A DNA stretch of 64,000 nt, taken from positions 124,001 through 188,000 of the forward strand of contig NZ_CP119145.1 of NCBI RefSeq assembly GCF_029167625.1, read 5' to 3'. Position numbers and translations under genes: made by a program. Under the pieces are notes generated by a model. It searched no databases. It was not told the DNA's origin and saw nothing but the letters and a program-made list of their open reading frames with translations. The stretch's first letter is position 1, and each line of letters starts with the position of its first letter. Of this stretch, positions 1 to 8,534 are shown one piece after another. Source of the stretch: Streptomyces sp. AM 4-1-1 (GTDB lineage Bacteria > Actinomycetota > Actinomycetes > Streptomycetales > Streptomycetaceae).

Positions 1-282
1 CCAGCCGACGTGCCCGTCGGGGTAGCGCAGGCGGGTGAGGGGTCCCTGGTCGCGCGCGGCCATGAGTTCGGGGGGCGGGTCGAAGGGGCGGCGGCGGTCG
101 CGGGCCGTCGGGTGCGTGGGCACGTCGCCGCGCCCCGGGCCGCCGTGGGTCGCGGGGCAGCCCTGCTTCTCGCGTCCGCTCGGCGCCGCTGGGCGGGGAC
201 ATGCCTCGGGGCCGCTTCGAGCCTCGGGGCCGTCCTGTTCCGGGCGGGCGGGCGGTGGTACGGGAACGCTCCGCTCGTTCAT
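1..282 (-). CDS. Cytochrome P450, N-terminal part (cut by window edge)
   Basis: Only the first 94 residues are inside the window. After a Gly/Pro/Arg-rich leader of about 60 residues comes [19 protein letters not shown] followed by RYPDGHVGW, the usual opening of actinobacterial P450 enzymes. The haem-binding Cys motif lies outside. The ATG at 282 overlaps the stop of the aminotransferase gene as ATGA, so it is the last visible gene of the leftward coupled operon. By position it probably oxidises the dihydroxyphenylglycine-derived building block, for example at the ring or its C4 substituent; this is inference. The family call is fairly firm, the substrate is unknown. Confidence 0.85.
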   Translation of the reverse strand, partial: MNERSVPVPPPARPEQDGPEARSGPEACPRPAAPSGREKQGCPATHGGPGRGDVPTHPTARDRRRPFDPPPELMAARDQGPLTRLRYPDGHVGW

Positions 283-1637
283 CGCCGGACGCCTTCCTCG
301 AAAGCCGGGGTGCCGGTTCCCGGCCGGCCCTGTGCCCGCGCCCGCAGGAAGGCGACGAGGCGGCGGACGCCTTCGTCGATCCGGTCCGGGTCCAGGTAAC
401 TGCACGACAACCGCAGGCTGTGGGTGCCTCCGCCGCCCGGGTGGAAGGGGGCCATCGGCGTCCACAGCACCCCGTACTCGGCCGCGGCCACCTCCAGCAG
501 TGCCTCGTCCGCCGGGACGGGCAGCCGCATGAGGACGAAGAAGCCGCCGCCGGGACGGTTCCACCGCACCCCCTCCGGCAGGCCGTCGGCGCTCTCGCGC
601 TCCAGTGCCCGCAGCAGGTGGGTGAGGTTGCGCCGGTAGAGCGCGGACCGCGTCCGGATCGGTTCGGCGAGCGAGCCGCCGTGTTCCAGCAGCATGCCCG
701 CGATCAGTGCCTGGCAGACCGGGGAGGTGTTGACGGTGACGGCGGTCTTCAGGCGTGCCAGTTCGGCGGCGAGCGGTACGACGCCGCCAGCGGTGCGCAC
801 GCTCTGGTCGGCGACGACGTAGCCGACGCGGGCCCCGGGGAAGCACACCTTGGCGAAGGTGCCGATGTGGACCACCCGCCGGGTGGTGTCCAGTGCCTTG
901 AGGGCGGGCAGTTCGGTGCCGGGTACGGCCGTGAAGCCGTACGCGTTGTCCTCCAGGACCAGGAAGTCCTCCCGCTCGGCGAGAGCCAGCAGCCGCAGGC
1001 GCCGGCCGCGTTCCATGCGTGAGCCGCTGGGATTGGCGTAGTCCGGCGCGACGTAGCAGGCACGGATGCGGCGGCCGGTGCGGCGGGCCGCCCGGCAGGC
1101 CTCGGCCAGCGCGTCGACGTCGAGGCCGTCACGGTCCTCGGGGACGGGGACGACCCCGGCGCCGAGGAGGGCGGCGGCGCTGGTGATGCCCACGAAGCAG
1201 GGTTCCGCGACGGCCAGGAGGTCCCGTTCGGTGGCGATGAGGGCCCGCACCGTCAGGAACATCGCCTCCTGGGCGCCGACGGTGATCACCAGACTGTCCG
1301 GATCGGCGTCGATGCCCTGGTCGCGGCGCAGCGCCTCGGCCACGACGGTGTTGACGATGCCCCGCGCGGGCCCGTACTCGTAGAGCAGCCGGGCCGCTGT
1401 CTCGCGGGTGCTGCCGGGGGCGGCGGCCACGTGGGAGACGAAGCGGTCCAGGTAGCGGGTGGTGTCCAGTTCGGCGTACGGGTCGGGGTGGGGAGCGCCC
1501 GGGGCGAAGGAGACGGCATCCGGGTAGCGGCTCATGATCTCGTTGAGGAAGCCGATCGACTCCAGCACCGGGTCCTGGAGCGAGGCATGCAGGGCTTCCC
1601 GGTCGAGGAGGGCCGTACGGGGGCTCGTGCCGCTCAT
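279..1637 (-). CDS. PLP-dependent class I/II aminotransferase (HpgT/dihydroxyphenylglyoxylate type)
   Basis: This 452-residue fold-type I aminotransferase has the PLP lysine at Lys263 ([15 protein letters not shown]), the PLP-binding Asp230 (LEDNAYG), Arg270 and the substrate-carboxylate Arg in the C-terminal RLSCSY segment. It has no GntR domain, so it is an enzyme rather than a MocR regulator. It follows dpgC with an ATGA overlap. In glycopeptide and related pathways the aminotransferase next to dpgABC converts 3,5-dihydroxyphenylglyoxylate to 3,5-dihydroxyphenylglycine (DPG), and I assign the same step here. The amino donor cannot be read from sequence. It overlaps the downstream P450 start by 4 bp, so both are probably translated together. 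Confidence 0.88.
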   Translation of the reverse strand: MSGTSPRTALLDREALHASLQDPVLESIGFLNEIMSRYPDAVSFAPGAPHPDPYAELDTTRYLDRFVSHVAAAPGSTRETAARLLYEYGPARGIVNTVVAEALRRDQGIDADPDSLVITVGAQEAMFLTVRALIATERDLLAVAEPCFVGITSAAALLGAGVVPVPEDRDGLDVDALAEACRAARRTGRRIRACYVAPDYANPSGSRMERGRRLRLLALAEREDFLVLEDNAYGFTAVPGTELPALKALDTTRRVVHIGTFAKVCFPGARVGYVVADQSVRTAGGVVPLAAELARLKTAVTVNTSPVCQALIAGMLLEHGGSLAEPIRTRSALYRRNLTHLLRALERESADGLPEGVRWNRPGGGFFVLMRLPVPADEALLEVAAAEYGVLWTPMAPFHPGGGGTHSLRLSCSYLDPDRIDEGVRRLVAFLRARAQGRPGTGTPAFEEGVRR

Positions 1638-3055
1638 CCGGGTGCCCCCTCGACCGCGGTGGGCCCGGCGGTGCTCCGGGAGCGGGCCCAGTGCCGTTCG
1701 GCCTTGGCCAGCACGTCGGGACTGTGGATGCGGCGGGCCTGGACGACGGCGAACTCCGCCAGGTAGCCGCGCAGGAGGTCCAGGGGTTCCTCGGCGTGGA
1801 TCAGCATGGCGCGGTTGGCGGCCACGGCCGGGCCCGCCAGGTCGTGTACGGCGCGCTCCGCGGCCTCGTCGAGACCCGCGGTCGGCACGACCTCGTCGAC
1901 CAGCAGGGCCGCGGCGGGCTCGTCGGTGTGAATCCGGCGGCCGGAGAGGATGATCTGGCGGGCCGTCCGGGCCCCGGTCAGCCGGGTGAGCCGGAGGTTG
2001 CCGAGGCCGGGGACGATGCCCTCGTCGGCGGCGGGCAGGCTGAGGAAGGCCCCCTCCTCGGCGATGACACGGTCGAGGACGAGCAGCAGTTGCATCCCGC
2101 CGCCGATGGCGAACGAGTCGACGACGCCCACCCAGGGCTTGGTCACCGCACCGAACGGGTCGTCGTCGAGCAGACCTCGGGCCATCTTGTTGACGTAGCC
2201 GAGCTCGCGGCCGAGCAGGAAGCCGACGAAGGGGATCGCGCCGGCACGCAGCTCCTTGAGGTTGATACCGGCGCTGAAGACACGTTTCCCGGCGTGGCGC
2301 GGATGGTCCACCGGGCCGCCGCGCAGGACCCCGACGCGTATCCGGTCGTCGAGGAGGACGACGTCGACGGCGGTCTCCAGATCCGCGATGAGCCGGGTGT
2401 CCTCGGCGTTGAGGCAGTGCGCGTTGCGGAAGGTCACGTGGGCCGCCCCACCACGGCGTTCCAGGAGCACGGCGTCCAGCTCCAGCCGGTCCGAGCTCCG
2501 GAATTCGGCCAGGCGGGCGGCCGATCCGGGCACGGGACGCAGCATCGACTCGATGAGGTGGGCACCGGCGGACGGGGACCGCAGAAGGGCTCCGAAGAAG
2601 ATGCCCTGGTCGATCTCGCGGCCTTCCTTGTGCGCCTGGACGCGTGTGCGTTCCTCGGCCATCCGGGAGGCGTCCGGTACCAGGCCCGGAAAGCGCACGG
2701 CGGCCTCGGCGGCCAGTTCGGCCAGACGGGGCCGCCGTGTGCGGTCGGCGGTCAGGGTGTCGTAGACCGCGTCGGCGTGCCGGGCGAGGAAGGCGTGCCG
2801 GGCGGCCCGGCAGTCCTCGTGGAGGGCGCCCGCGCGGCGGGTTTCGGCTTCCGTGCGGGCGGGGGCGGAGGGCAGGTGCGCGAGGAGTCGTTCGCCTTCG
2901 GCCGTGTGACGGGCGAGGGCCGCGGCGTCGACGGTCAGGTCGCCCGCCGGGGCAGGGGCGGCGGGCAGCGGACCGCCTGCCGTCGCTTCCCCGGACCGGC
3001 CTCCGCCGGAGGCACGCGGAGGGCCGCCTGTCGTTCGGCTCGTGCTCTCGTTCAC
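1634..3055 (-). CDS. dpgC: DpgC-type 3,5-dihydroxyphenylacetyl-CoA dioxygenase
   Basis: The 473-residue protein belongs to the crotonase superfamily. An N-terminal helical region precedes the crotonase core with FSAGINLKEL, the oxyanion-hole segment AIGGGMQLLL and LPAADEGIVPGLGNLRL. DpgC enzymes are cofactor-free dioxygenases that turn 3,5-dihydroxyphenylacetyl-CoA into 3,5-dihydroxyphenylglyoxylate and CoA; length and domain order fit that family better than simple enoyl-CoA hydratases of about 260 residues. The start is a GTG at 3055 overlapping the dpgB stop (GTGA), and the stop overlaps the aminotransferase start (ATGA). The first 40 residues are Gly/Pro/Ala-rich and probably disordered. 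Confidence 0.9.
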   Translation of the reverse strand: MNESTSRTTGGPPRASGGGRSGEATAGGPLPAAPAPAGDLTVDAAALARHTAEGERLLAHLPSAPARTEAETRRAGALHEDCRAARHAFLARHADAVYDTLTADRTRRPRLAELAAEAAVRFPGLVPDASRMAEERTRVQAHKEGREIDQGIFFGALLRSPSAGAHLIESMLRPVPGSAARLAEFRSSDRLELDAVLLERRGGAAHVTFRNAHCLNAEDTRLIADLETAVDVVLLDDRIRVGVLRGGPVDHPRHAGKRVFSAGINLKELRAGAIPFVGFLLGRELGYVNKMARGLLDDDPFGAVTKPWVGVVDSFAIGGGMQLLLVLDRVIAEEGAFLSLPAADEGIVPGLGNLRLTRLTGARTARQIILSGRRIHTDEPAAALLVDEVVPTAGLDEAAERAVHDLAGPAVAANRAMLIHAEEPLDLLRGYLAEFAVVQARRIHSPDVLAKAERHWARSRSTAGPTAVEGAPG

Positions 3056-3837
3056 GCGGCGTCTCCCGGTGTCCGGCCGGCCTGGAGCGCGGTCAGCCGG
3101 CGCAGTTCCCTGTCGCAGGCCGCCAGGTGGGCGCCGAGCGCGTCGTCGAACTCCAGGGTCTGCGCCTCCAGCAACAGCTGTCGCCGGACGGCGAGTTCGC
3201 GGTCGGAGATGCGGCCCATCAGCACGCTCGCCGTGTGGACGGCCTCATCGGTGTCCGCCGACACCTGGTCGATCAGGCCCAGTTCCCGGGCGCGGGGTGC
3301 GTCGATGTCGTCGCCCCACAGCACGATCTGCCGGGCGCGGGCGGCGCCGAGTTGCTGGGAGAGCCGGTATACGGCCATTCCGGGCCAGAACTGTCCGTCG
3401 TTCACGGGGGCGAGGAGCCTCAGATCCGGGGCACCGATCCGGTAGTCGCTGACCAGCAGCAGATCGAGGGCGGGTCCGCCGCAGGCCCCGCCGGCCACGG
3501 CAATGCTCATCGCGGGCAGGCGTTCCAGTCTCCGTACGGCACGCTCCCAGCGGTTGATCTGCTGGATGTCCACCGGGCCCGGCCAGGACCGTGCCGCGGC
3601 GGGCGCCCTCGGGAGGCGGACGATCACGACCGTGCGCTCGGACCGTCCCTCGGCCCGGTCGCAGGCCTCGGTGACGACGGCGGTCAGCCGGGGCAGCGGC
3701 AGACCCGTCTCCAGCCGCAGGGTGATGTCGAGCCCGTCGGGTAAGCCGTCCGGCCCGTCCCCCGGTCCGCCTTCCGCTGTACTGTGCCTCGCCTGCCCGC
3801 CCTCCGCGGGGGGTGGCGGCATGTCGTGCGTGCGCAC
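3052..3837 (-). CDS. dpgB: DpgB-like crotonase-superfamily protein
   Basis: This is a crotonase-fold protein of 261 residues from the start chosen. The segment AGGACGGPALDLLLVSDYRIG matches the oxyanion-hole region of the family, while acidic catalytic residues of classical hydratases are not evident, as in DpgB. DpgB raises the yield of the DpgA polyketide synthase and helps dehydration/aromatisation to 3,5-dihydroxyphenylacetyl-CoA. I chose GTG at 3837 because AAGGGA lies six bases upstream; a GTG at 3867 gives ten more residues but has a weaker ribosome site. The gene overlaps dpgC by 4 bp. No separate DpgD hydratase is visible, so this may be the only helper inside the window. Confidence 0.82.
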   Translation of the reverse strand: MRTHDMPPPPAEGGQARHSTAEGGPGDGPDGLPDGLDITLRLETGLPLPRLTAVVTEACDRAEGRSERTVVIVRLPRAPAAARSWPGPVDIQQINRWERAVRRLERLPAMSIAVAGGACGGPALDLLLVSDYRIGAPDLRLLAPVNDGQFWPGMAVYRLSQQLGAARARQIVLWGDDIDAPRARELGLIDQVSADTDEAVHTASVLMGRISDRELAVRRQLLLEAQTLEFDDALGAHLAACDRELRRLTALQAGRTPGDAA

Positions 3838-3906
3838 CGCGGTTCCCTTCGTCGTTCGCGTCTTCACGTCGTCGTGTCCGCACGTCGTCGCGTGGTCATG
3901 TCCCTG

Positions 3907-3938
3907 GCCGTGGGGCCGTGGGGCCGTGGGGCCGTAGG
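3907..3938. repeat. Octanucleotide tandem repeat between dpgA and dpgB
   Basis: GCCGTGGG is repeated three times perfectly (3907-3930) and then once as GCCGTAGG. It lies in the 139-bp gap between the dpgA stop and the dpgB start, the only sizeable gap inside an otherwise overlapping operon. Copy number could change by slippage and would alter spacing but not a reading frame. Confidence 0.8.
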
Positions 3939-3976
3939 GTCGTCGGGCCTTCGCGGGATGTCGTCCGGCTCGGGGA

Positions 3977-5047
3977 TCACCACCGCGCCAGTGCCATTTC
4001 GATCGTCGATCCAGGCCCCATCGTCATCAGGACCCCCACGTCCCCCGGCCGGGCCGTGCCCTCGGCCGCGAGCCGCTGGTAGGAGAAGAGGAAGGAGCCG
4101 CTCGACAGGTTGCCGTGGTCACGCAGCACTCCCGTGGTGTGCCGTACGTCGTGCCGGGTCAGCCCCAGGTTGATCCGGACGGAGTCCACCACCTTCTTGC
4201 CCCCGGAGTGCACCACCCAGTGGGCGATGTCCGACGGGAGCAGCCCGGTGCCGCGCAGCAGTCGCTCCAGCGCGCCGGGCGCGTGCGCGCCGACGACGTA
4301 GGGGATCTGCGGGTCGAGCCAGAAGCTGAACTTGCCGTGCCCGTCGTCCCAGTCGTAACGCATGGCGTCGACCGCCTCCGGGATGATGCGGCTGGAGAAG
4401 CCCAGCAGGGCCGGCGCGGGGGCACTCCCCTCCCGCGTACCGGCGGTGGTGACGGCGACGGCCGCCGCCCCGTCGCCGAAGAGGCTGTTCACGACCGAGG
4501 AGCGCATCGTCGCGTCGAAGACGTACGCCGCCGAGCACACCTCCACGCACACCAGCAGGGCCAGTTCGCCGGGGTGGGCGCGGGCCCAGCCGTCGACCGC
4601 GTTCAGCGCGTTCAGGCCGGCGTTGCACCCCATGCCGACGACGTCGAGCCGCGAGCACGACACCTCGATGCCGAGTTCCTTGATGAGCAGGGCCGAGAAG
4701 CCGGGTGTCAGGAAGCCCGTGGAGGTGACGCAGCACAGGTAGCGGATGTCGGAGATCCGTGCGCCGGCGTCCTCCAGGCAGTTCTCGACGGCCCTGCGGC
4801 CGAGTTCCAGTCCCTGTCGGGTGTGTTTGCGCAGCAGATCGCCCTGGGACTCCACGGTCCGGGAGCCGTCCGGTCGGGGGGCGGGGAGGGTCAGGCCGCG
4901 TCGCTCGATCGCGCTGTTGAGGAAGACCGAGCGGACGCGGGGGTCCGTGACGTCCAGCAGGTCGAGCAGTTCGCGCTGGGTGTACGTGGTGTCGGGGACG
5001 GCGGTGCCGACCCCGGCGAGCCGGGATCCGACGCCGGGCCGGGTCAT
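3977..5047 (-). CDS. dpgA: DpgA-type type III polyketide synthase
   Basis: The 356-residue protein has the chalcone-synthase-like fold with a complete catalytic triad: Cys141 in VGMGCNAGLNALN, His280 in HWVVHSGGKK and Asn313 in DHGNLSSGSF. With dpgB, dpgC and an aminotransferase directly downstream, the best function is DpgA, which condenses four malonyl-CoA units to the 3,5-dihydroxyphenylacetyl-CoA skeleton. The ATG at 5047 overlaps the amidinotransferase stop (ATGA), so its translation is coupled to that gene. Other type III PKS types, such as the tetrahydroxynaphthalene synthase RppA, are less likely because of the neighbours. Confidence 0.92.
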   Translation of the reverse strand: MTRPGVGSRLAGVGTAVPDTTYTQRELLDLLDVTDPRVRSVFLNSAIERRGLTLPAPRPDGSRTVESQGDLLRKHTRQGLELGRRAVENCLEDAGARISDIRYLCCVTSTGFLTPGFSALLIKELGIEVSCSRLDVVGMGCNAGLNALNAVDGWARAHPGELALLVCVEVCSAAYVFDATMRSSVVNSLFGDGAAAVAVTTAGTREGSAPAPALLGFSSRIIPEAVDAMRYDWDDGHGKFSFWLDPQIPYVVGAHAPGALERLLRGTGLLPSDIAHWVVHSGGKKVVDSVRINLGLTRHDVRHTTGVLRDHGNLSSGSFLFSYQRLAAEGTARPGDVGVLMTMGPGSTIEMALARW

Positions 5048-6207
5048 CCGAGGTAGTCCTCCGGGCCGCCTTCGCGCACGGTGTCGAGCGTGAAGCAGTG
5101 GAAGCCTCCTCCGAACAGCCGCCGGTGCCGGTGCCGCACGGGTACGACCGTGAACCGGTGCTTCTCCAGGGTGCGGATCAGCTCGGGACAGGCTTCGTTG
5201 ACGAGCACGGTGTCCGGGCCGGCGGAGAGCACGTTGAGGTCGATGAACGGGCTGGTCAGGACCAGGTCCTTGTCCTCGTAGCGGGGGAAGTTGTCGCTCT
5301 CGGGTGTGGGCGCGACGATCCGGTCCCAGCCGCGCAGCGCCTCCGGGAGCTTGTCGGCGACGGCCTCCGAGCGCACCAGCAGCGTGCCGGGGCGCAGAGC
5401 GAGGACCATGCTGTCGATGTGGCTGTCGCTGAGCCGGTGGACCCGGTGGACGCGGAACCGGTCCCCCACGTGGCGCTCCAGCCAGTCGCAGGCCAGCGCG
5501 TGGTGGGTGGTGGAGATGTTGACCACCAGGTCACGGCCGAGTCGCAGCACCTGCGCCCCGTCGAACATCATCTCGATGCCCACGTCGTAAGGGGAGGGGG
5601 TCGGCGCCCCGATGGGTTCGGTGGGACCGCCGACCGTGCTCTCACGGGCGTAGGTGAGGTCGAAGGACGCGTCGGTCATCAGGGGCCGGGGCATCACCGT
5701 CCAGCGGGCGCCCCGCTCGAAGTACCGCTGGAAGACCGGGGTGAGGAACTGCGTCTCGAAGTAGCGGGAGCGGATCATGGGCGGGGTCTCGATGATCTCG
5801 TCGCCCAGGATCAGGGTGTTGTCACGGATGTTCAGCGGGGGGACGACGGAGGCGGACCAGGCTGGGGTGCGCACCTCGCTGGTGCCCGCGTCGAGGTCCA
5901 TCGGGCGGTGCACCGTGACCGAGAGGTCGGTCAGTGCCGCGGCTATGCCGTCCAGGTCCTCGACCAGCTCGTCGACGTAACGCTGTTTGATGGGTACGCG
6001 GCCTCGTCGCCCGCTTTCGCCGGCCGGTTCGCCGCCGACCGTGAGCCGGGGGTAGTACCACTCGGACCGGCTCGCGTTGTCGCCGGCGATGTTGTCGTGG
6101 AAGAAGAGGTCGAAGGACAACTCACGTTCGTGTGAGGTGTAGTTGGCCGCCGATCCGACGATCACTTCCTTGAGTGTGGACCATTCGTCGAAGCTGTTCA
6201 GCATCAT
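5044..6207 (-). CDS. Amidinotransferase (GATM/StrB1 family)
   Basis: The protein has 387 residues from the chosen start. It begins MMLNSFDEWSTLKEVIVG, the conserved opening of glycine and inosamine-phosphate amidinotransferases, and carries the catalytic Cys371 near the C terminus in GGGFHCFTLDTVREGG. These enzymes move the amidino group of arginine to an amine. Being first in the dpg operon, it should convert the amine of dihydroxyphenylglycine or a derivative into a guanidine. I chose the ATG at 6207 because GGAG lies six bases upstream; an in-frame ATG at 6219 has no clear ribosome site. It overlaps dpgA by 4 bp. Confidence 0.9.
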   Translation of the reverse strand: MMLNSFDEWSTLKEVIVGSAANYTSHERELSFDLFFHDNIAGDNASRSEWYYPRLTVGGEPAGESGRRGRVPIKQRYVDELVEDLDGIAAALTDLSVTVHRPMDLDAGTSEVRTPAWSASVVPPLNIRDNTLILGDEIIETPPMIRSRYFETQFLTPVFQRYFERGARWTVMPRPLMTDASFDLTYARESTVGGPTEPIGAPTPSPYDVGIEMMFDGAQVLRLGRDLVVNISTTHHALACDWLERHVGDRFRVHRVHRLSDSHIDSMVLALRPGTLLVRSEAVADKLPEALRGWDRIVAPTPESDNFPRYEDKDLVLTSPFIDLNVLSAGPDTVLVNEACPELIRTLEKHRFTVVPVRHRHRRLFGGGFHCFTLDTVREGGPEDYLG

Positions 6208-6949
6208 CGCGTGCTCCATCGATCGCCTGGGGCGTGCCACCGCCCCGCTCGGCTCCGACCGGCCCCCGGGACGGGGCCGTCGCGTTCTCCACCCTCGGCT
6301 CCCGAGGCGATCAACGGCAAGGGGCAATTGTCGTGGTGACCGCTTTTCGGTCTTCCACCGCGCGGCGTGTCCGGCAGGTGCCACGCGCAGACCGCATTCC
6401 GTGCGTACCAGGGGGATTTACCTGGTCAGCGACACCATCGCACAGACCCGCACAGACGATCGAAAAGCTTCACGAGGGCAATGGTCCGCCTGCCGGATGT
6501 GTCCTGATCCGCGCATCGGACACTCACACGAGTGTGACGTGGGCCACAGCGATGGTCGAGGCCGTGCCGGATGTGCTTCCATCGAAACCGGCGAGGCCCC
6601 TGGCCCGCACGACGAACCGACGCGGTTCCGACGGAACCAAGTGCGCGGTTCAGGAACGGATTTCCCCGACCCCTACCCGGTTCTTCCGACTCCCCACCGG
6701 CAGGAACTCCCACCGCCCGGCAGTCCCGCACCCGAGCGCCGCGAGGTGTGTCGCACCGGACGTCGCGAGTCCCACGGACCGCTCACGGCGGCGCGGCAAC
6801 CACCGGAGCCCGCTCCGACACCCGTGTGCACGTGCAATCACACGCCACCACCGCACGCGGTTCACCCGGATCGCGTCGGCTCCTTGCCGCATTCCTCCGT
6901 TCCTCCTTTCCCATTCCCGCACACGGACGACACGAGGTGGACCACAGAC
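6208..6949. promoter_or_regulatory. Divergent control region of the guanidino-arylglycine cluster
   Basis: This 742-bp gap separates the leftward dpg operon from the rightward ligase gene. I find no convincing reading frame in it. It has two inverted repeats that look like operators: ACCAGG-N8-CCTGGT at 6407-6426 and ACACTC-ACAC-GAGTGT at 6520-6535. Base composition is lower in G+C than the flanking genes. The promoters for both transcription units must lie here. No regulator gene of the cluster is inside the window, so the binding protein is unknown. Confidence 0.5.
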
Positions 6950-8266
6950 ATGCCCCGGCTGCTGATCGGCAACGGACCGAGTGAAGACCTGGTGGGAACG
7001 TGGAACAAGCCCTTCATGGGCTGGTGGGCCCAGCGCCTGCTCTGGTTCATCCGCGACGGCGACGTCCTGGTACTGCCCGAAGCCCCGGACGAGGAGTTCC
7101 TGGCCTACGTCACCGAGCTGGTCGGTACGGACCCGGAGAGCATCACGTTCGTCGTCCCGCCCGCCGTGATCCGGCCCGGCGATTGGCTGCTCGAACCGGA
7201 GCTGGCGGACCGGACACGGCAGGCACTGGGCGGACTCCCGCCGACCGAGGTGTTCGCGCTCTGTCCCAACGAGGCGGTGGTCGAACTCGCCAGGTCCCTG
7301 GGAGCGAAGTCGGCGGTGCCCGGCCACGCCTTCCTCGACCAGGGCGGTGCCCGCGTCGCCGACAGCAAGGCGGTCTTCCGCATGCTCGCGGCCGGCGCGG
7401 GCGTGCCCCTGCCCGAGGGCGGCGTCAGCGCCAATCCGGAAAGCGCCTACCGTCTGATCACACGCCTCCTCGACGCGGGCCGGCCGGTCATCCTGAAGAA
7501 GGAGTTCCTCCAGGCCGGCAGCGGCAACGAGGTCCTGACCCTCACGGACGGCATCAAGGTCAACGGCGCGGCCCGTACGGTCGTCCTCCCCGATGCCCGC
7601 GACGCCGTCCGCGTCTACCTCAACGAGCGCTGGGAATGGCTCACCGAGGGCCGGCTCCACCAGATCGTCGTCGAGGAGTACCACCCGGGCAGCCGGGCCG
7701 TGTTCGCCGAGTTCTGGATCGGGGACGAGGGAATCGAACTCGGCGGCCAGGGCGAGCTGGTGGCCGAACCGGTCGCCGACCACTCCTTCCTGCCGGCCCC
7801 CGGTCTGACGCCGGAGCAGGAGCAGGCCCTGATGGCGGGCGGCCGCCGGCTGAGCGAGGTCCTCCGGGAGATGGGCTACCGGGGCGTCCTGAGCGCCGAC
7901 GCCATCGTGGTCGACGCCGCCGACGGCACCCCCGAGGTCCTGTTCACGGAGTACAACGGTGTGGTGACCGGGTCGACCCACGTCTACCACCTCGGCAAGC
8001 GCCTGGCCGGAGCGGACTACGCCCGCGACCGCCTGCTGGCCGAGTACGTCTCCTGGCCGATGCCCTCCTTCGCGGAGGCCCGCAAGTACGTGGAGAGCGA
8101 GGGCCTCGGCTACGACCGGGAGACCCGCACCGGTGTCGTCCTGCTGAACTCCTGGCGGGCGAAGACCACCGGCACCGTCCCCTTCTGCCTGATCGTGGAG
8201 GACATCGAAGCGGCGGAGCGCCTGAAGCAACGGCTCATGCCGCAGGCACCGCCCCCGGAACACTGA
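6950..8266 (+). CDS. PGM1-like ATP-grasp peptide ligase
   Basis: From the ATG at 6950 the protein has 438 residues. The opening MPRLLIGNGPSEDLVGTWN is a pre-ATP-grasp domain, followed by an ATP-grasp domain with VILKKEFLQAGSGNEVL in the lysine region and EVLFTEYNGVVTGSTHVYHL near the metal site. This resembles PGM1, the pheganomycin ligase that joins a guanidinoacetic acid derivative to the amine of a peptide. Divergence from an amidinotransferase/dpg operon strongly supports the same role. The start follows GAGGTGG and is well upstream of the conserved core; a longer in-frame extension over the control region looks non-coding. Whether the acceptor is a free amino acid or a ribosomal peptide is not known. 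Confidence 0.85.
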   Translation: MPRLLIGNGPSEDLVGTWNKPFMGWWAQRLLWFIRDGDVLVLPEAPDEEFLAYVTELVGTDPESITFVVPPAVIRPGDWLLEPELADRTRQALGGLPPTEVFALCPNEAVVELARSLGAKSAVPGHAFLDQGGARVADSKAVFRMLAAGAGVPLPEGGVSANPESAYRLITRLLDAGRPVILKKEFLQAGSGNEVLTLTDGIKVNGAARTVVLPDARDAVRVYLNERWEWLTEGRLHQIVVEEYHPGSRAVFAEFWIGDEGIELGGQGELVAEPVADHSFLPAPGLTPEQEQALMAGGRRLSEVLREMGYRGVLSADAIVVDAADGTPEVLFTEYNGVVTGSTHVYHLGKRLAGADYARDRLLAEYVSWPMPSFAEARKYVESEGLGYDRETRTGVVLLNSWRAKTTGTVPFCLIVEDIEAAERLKQRLMPQAPPPEH

Positions 8267-8498
8267 GCCACGGCCCCCGGCCTGTCCCACAGGGCACGCA
8301 CACCACACCCGTACCCGGGCCGGCCGGGACGCGCTCCCTGACGCGTTGCCACCGGCCCCTCGCCTCCGCCGGGCCGCTGTGACCGCGACGCGTGGGAGCG
8401 GCCGCTCCGGGCCCGGCAGCTCCCACGCTCCGGACCCCGGCGCGCGGTCACCGCTCGCGCCGCTGCTGCCGGGCCAAGTCGGCTTGGGTGTAGCCATT

Positions 8499-8527
8499 TT
8501 GCTCGTACCTGGGCCGGAAGATAGGCT
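8499..8527 (+). promoter_or_regulatory. Leaderless-type promoter of the AviRb-like gene
   Basis: A -35 TTGCTC (8499-8504), a 17-bp spacer and a -10 TAGGCT (8522-8527) end seven bases before the ATG at 8535, so transcription should begin at or next to the start codon. No ribosome site precedes that ATG. Leaderless transcripts are common for Streptomyces resistance genes. Confidence 0.6.
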
Positions 8528-8534
8528 CTCGGAA

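Noticed and set aside
10..1022. Long plus-strand open frames over the P450 and aminotransferase genes
   Set aside because: They are antisense shadows of well-supported minus-strand genes and show no domain.
6143..6949. In-frame N-terminal extension of the PGM1-like ligase across the divergent control region
   Set aside because: The extension has Cys/His/Arg/Thr-rich composition unlike a protein of this family and covers the start of the divergent gene; the ATG at 6950 precedes the conserved opening and has a ribosome site.
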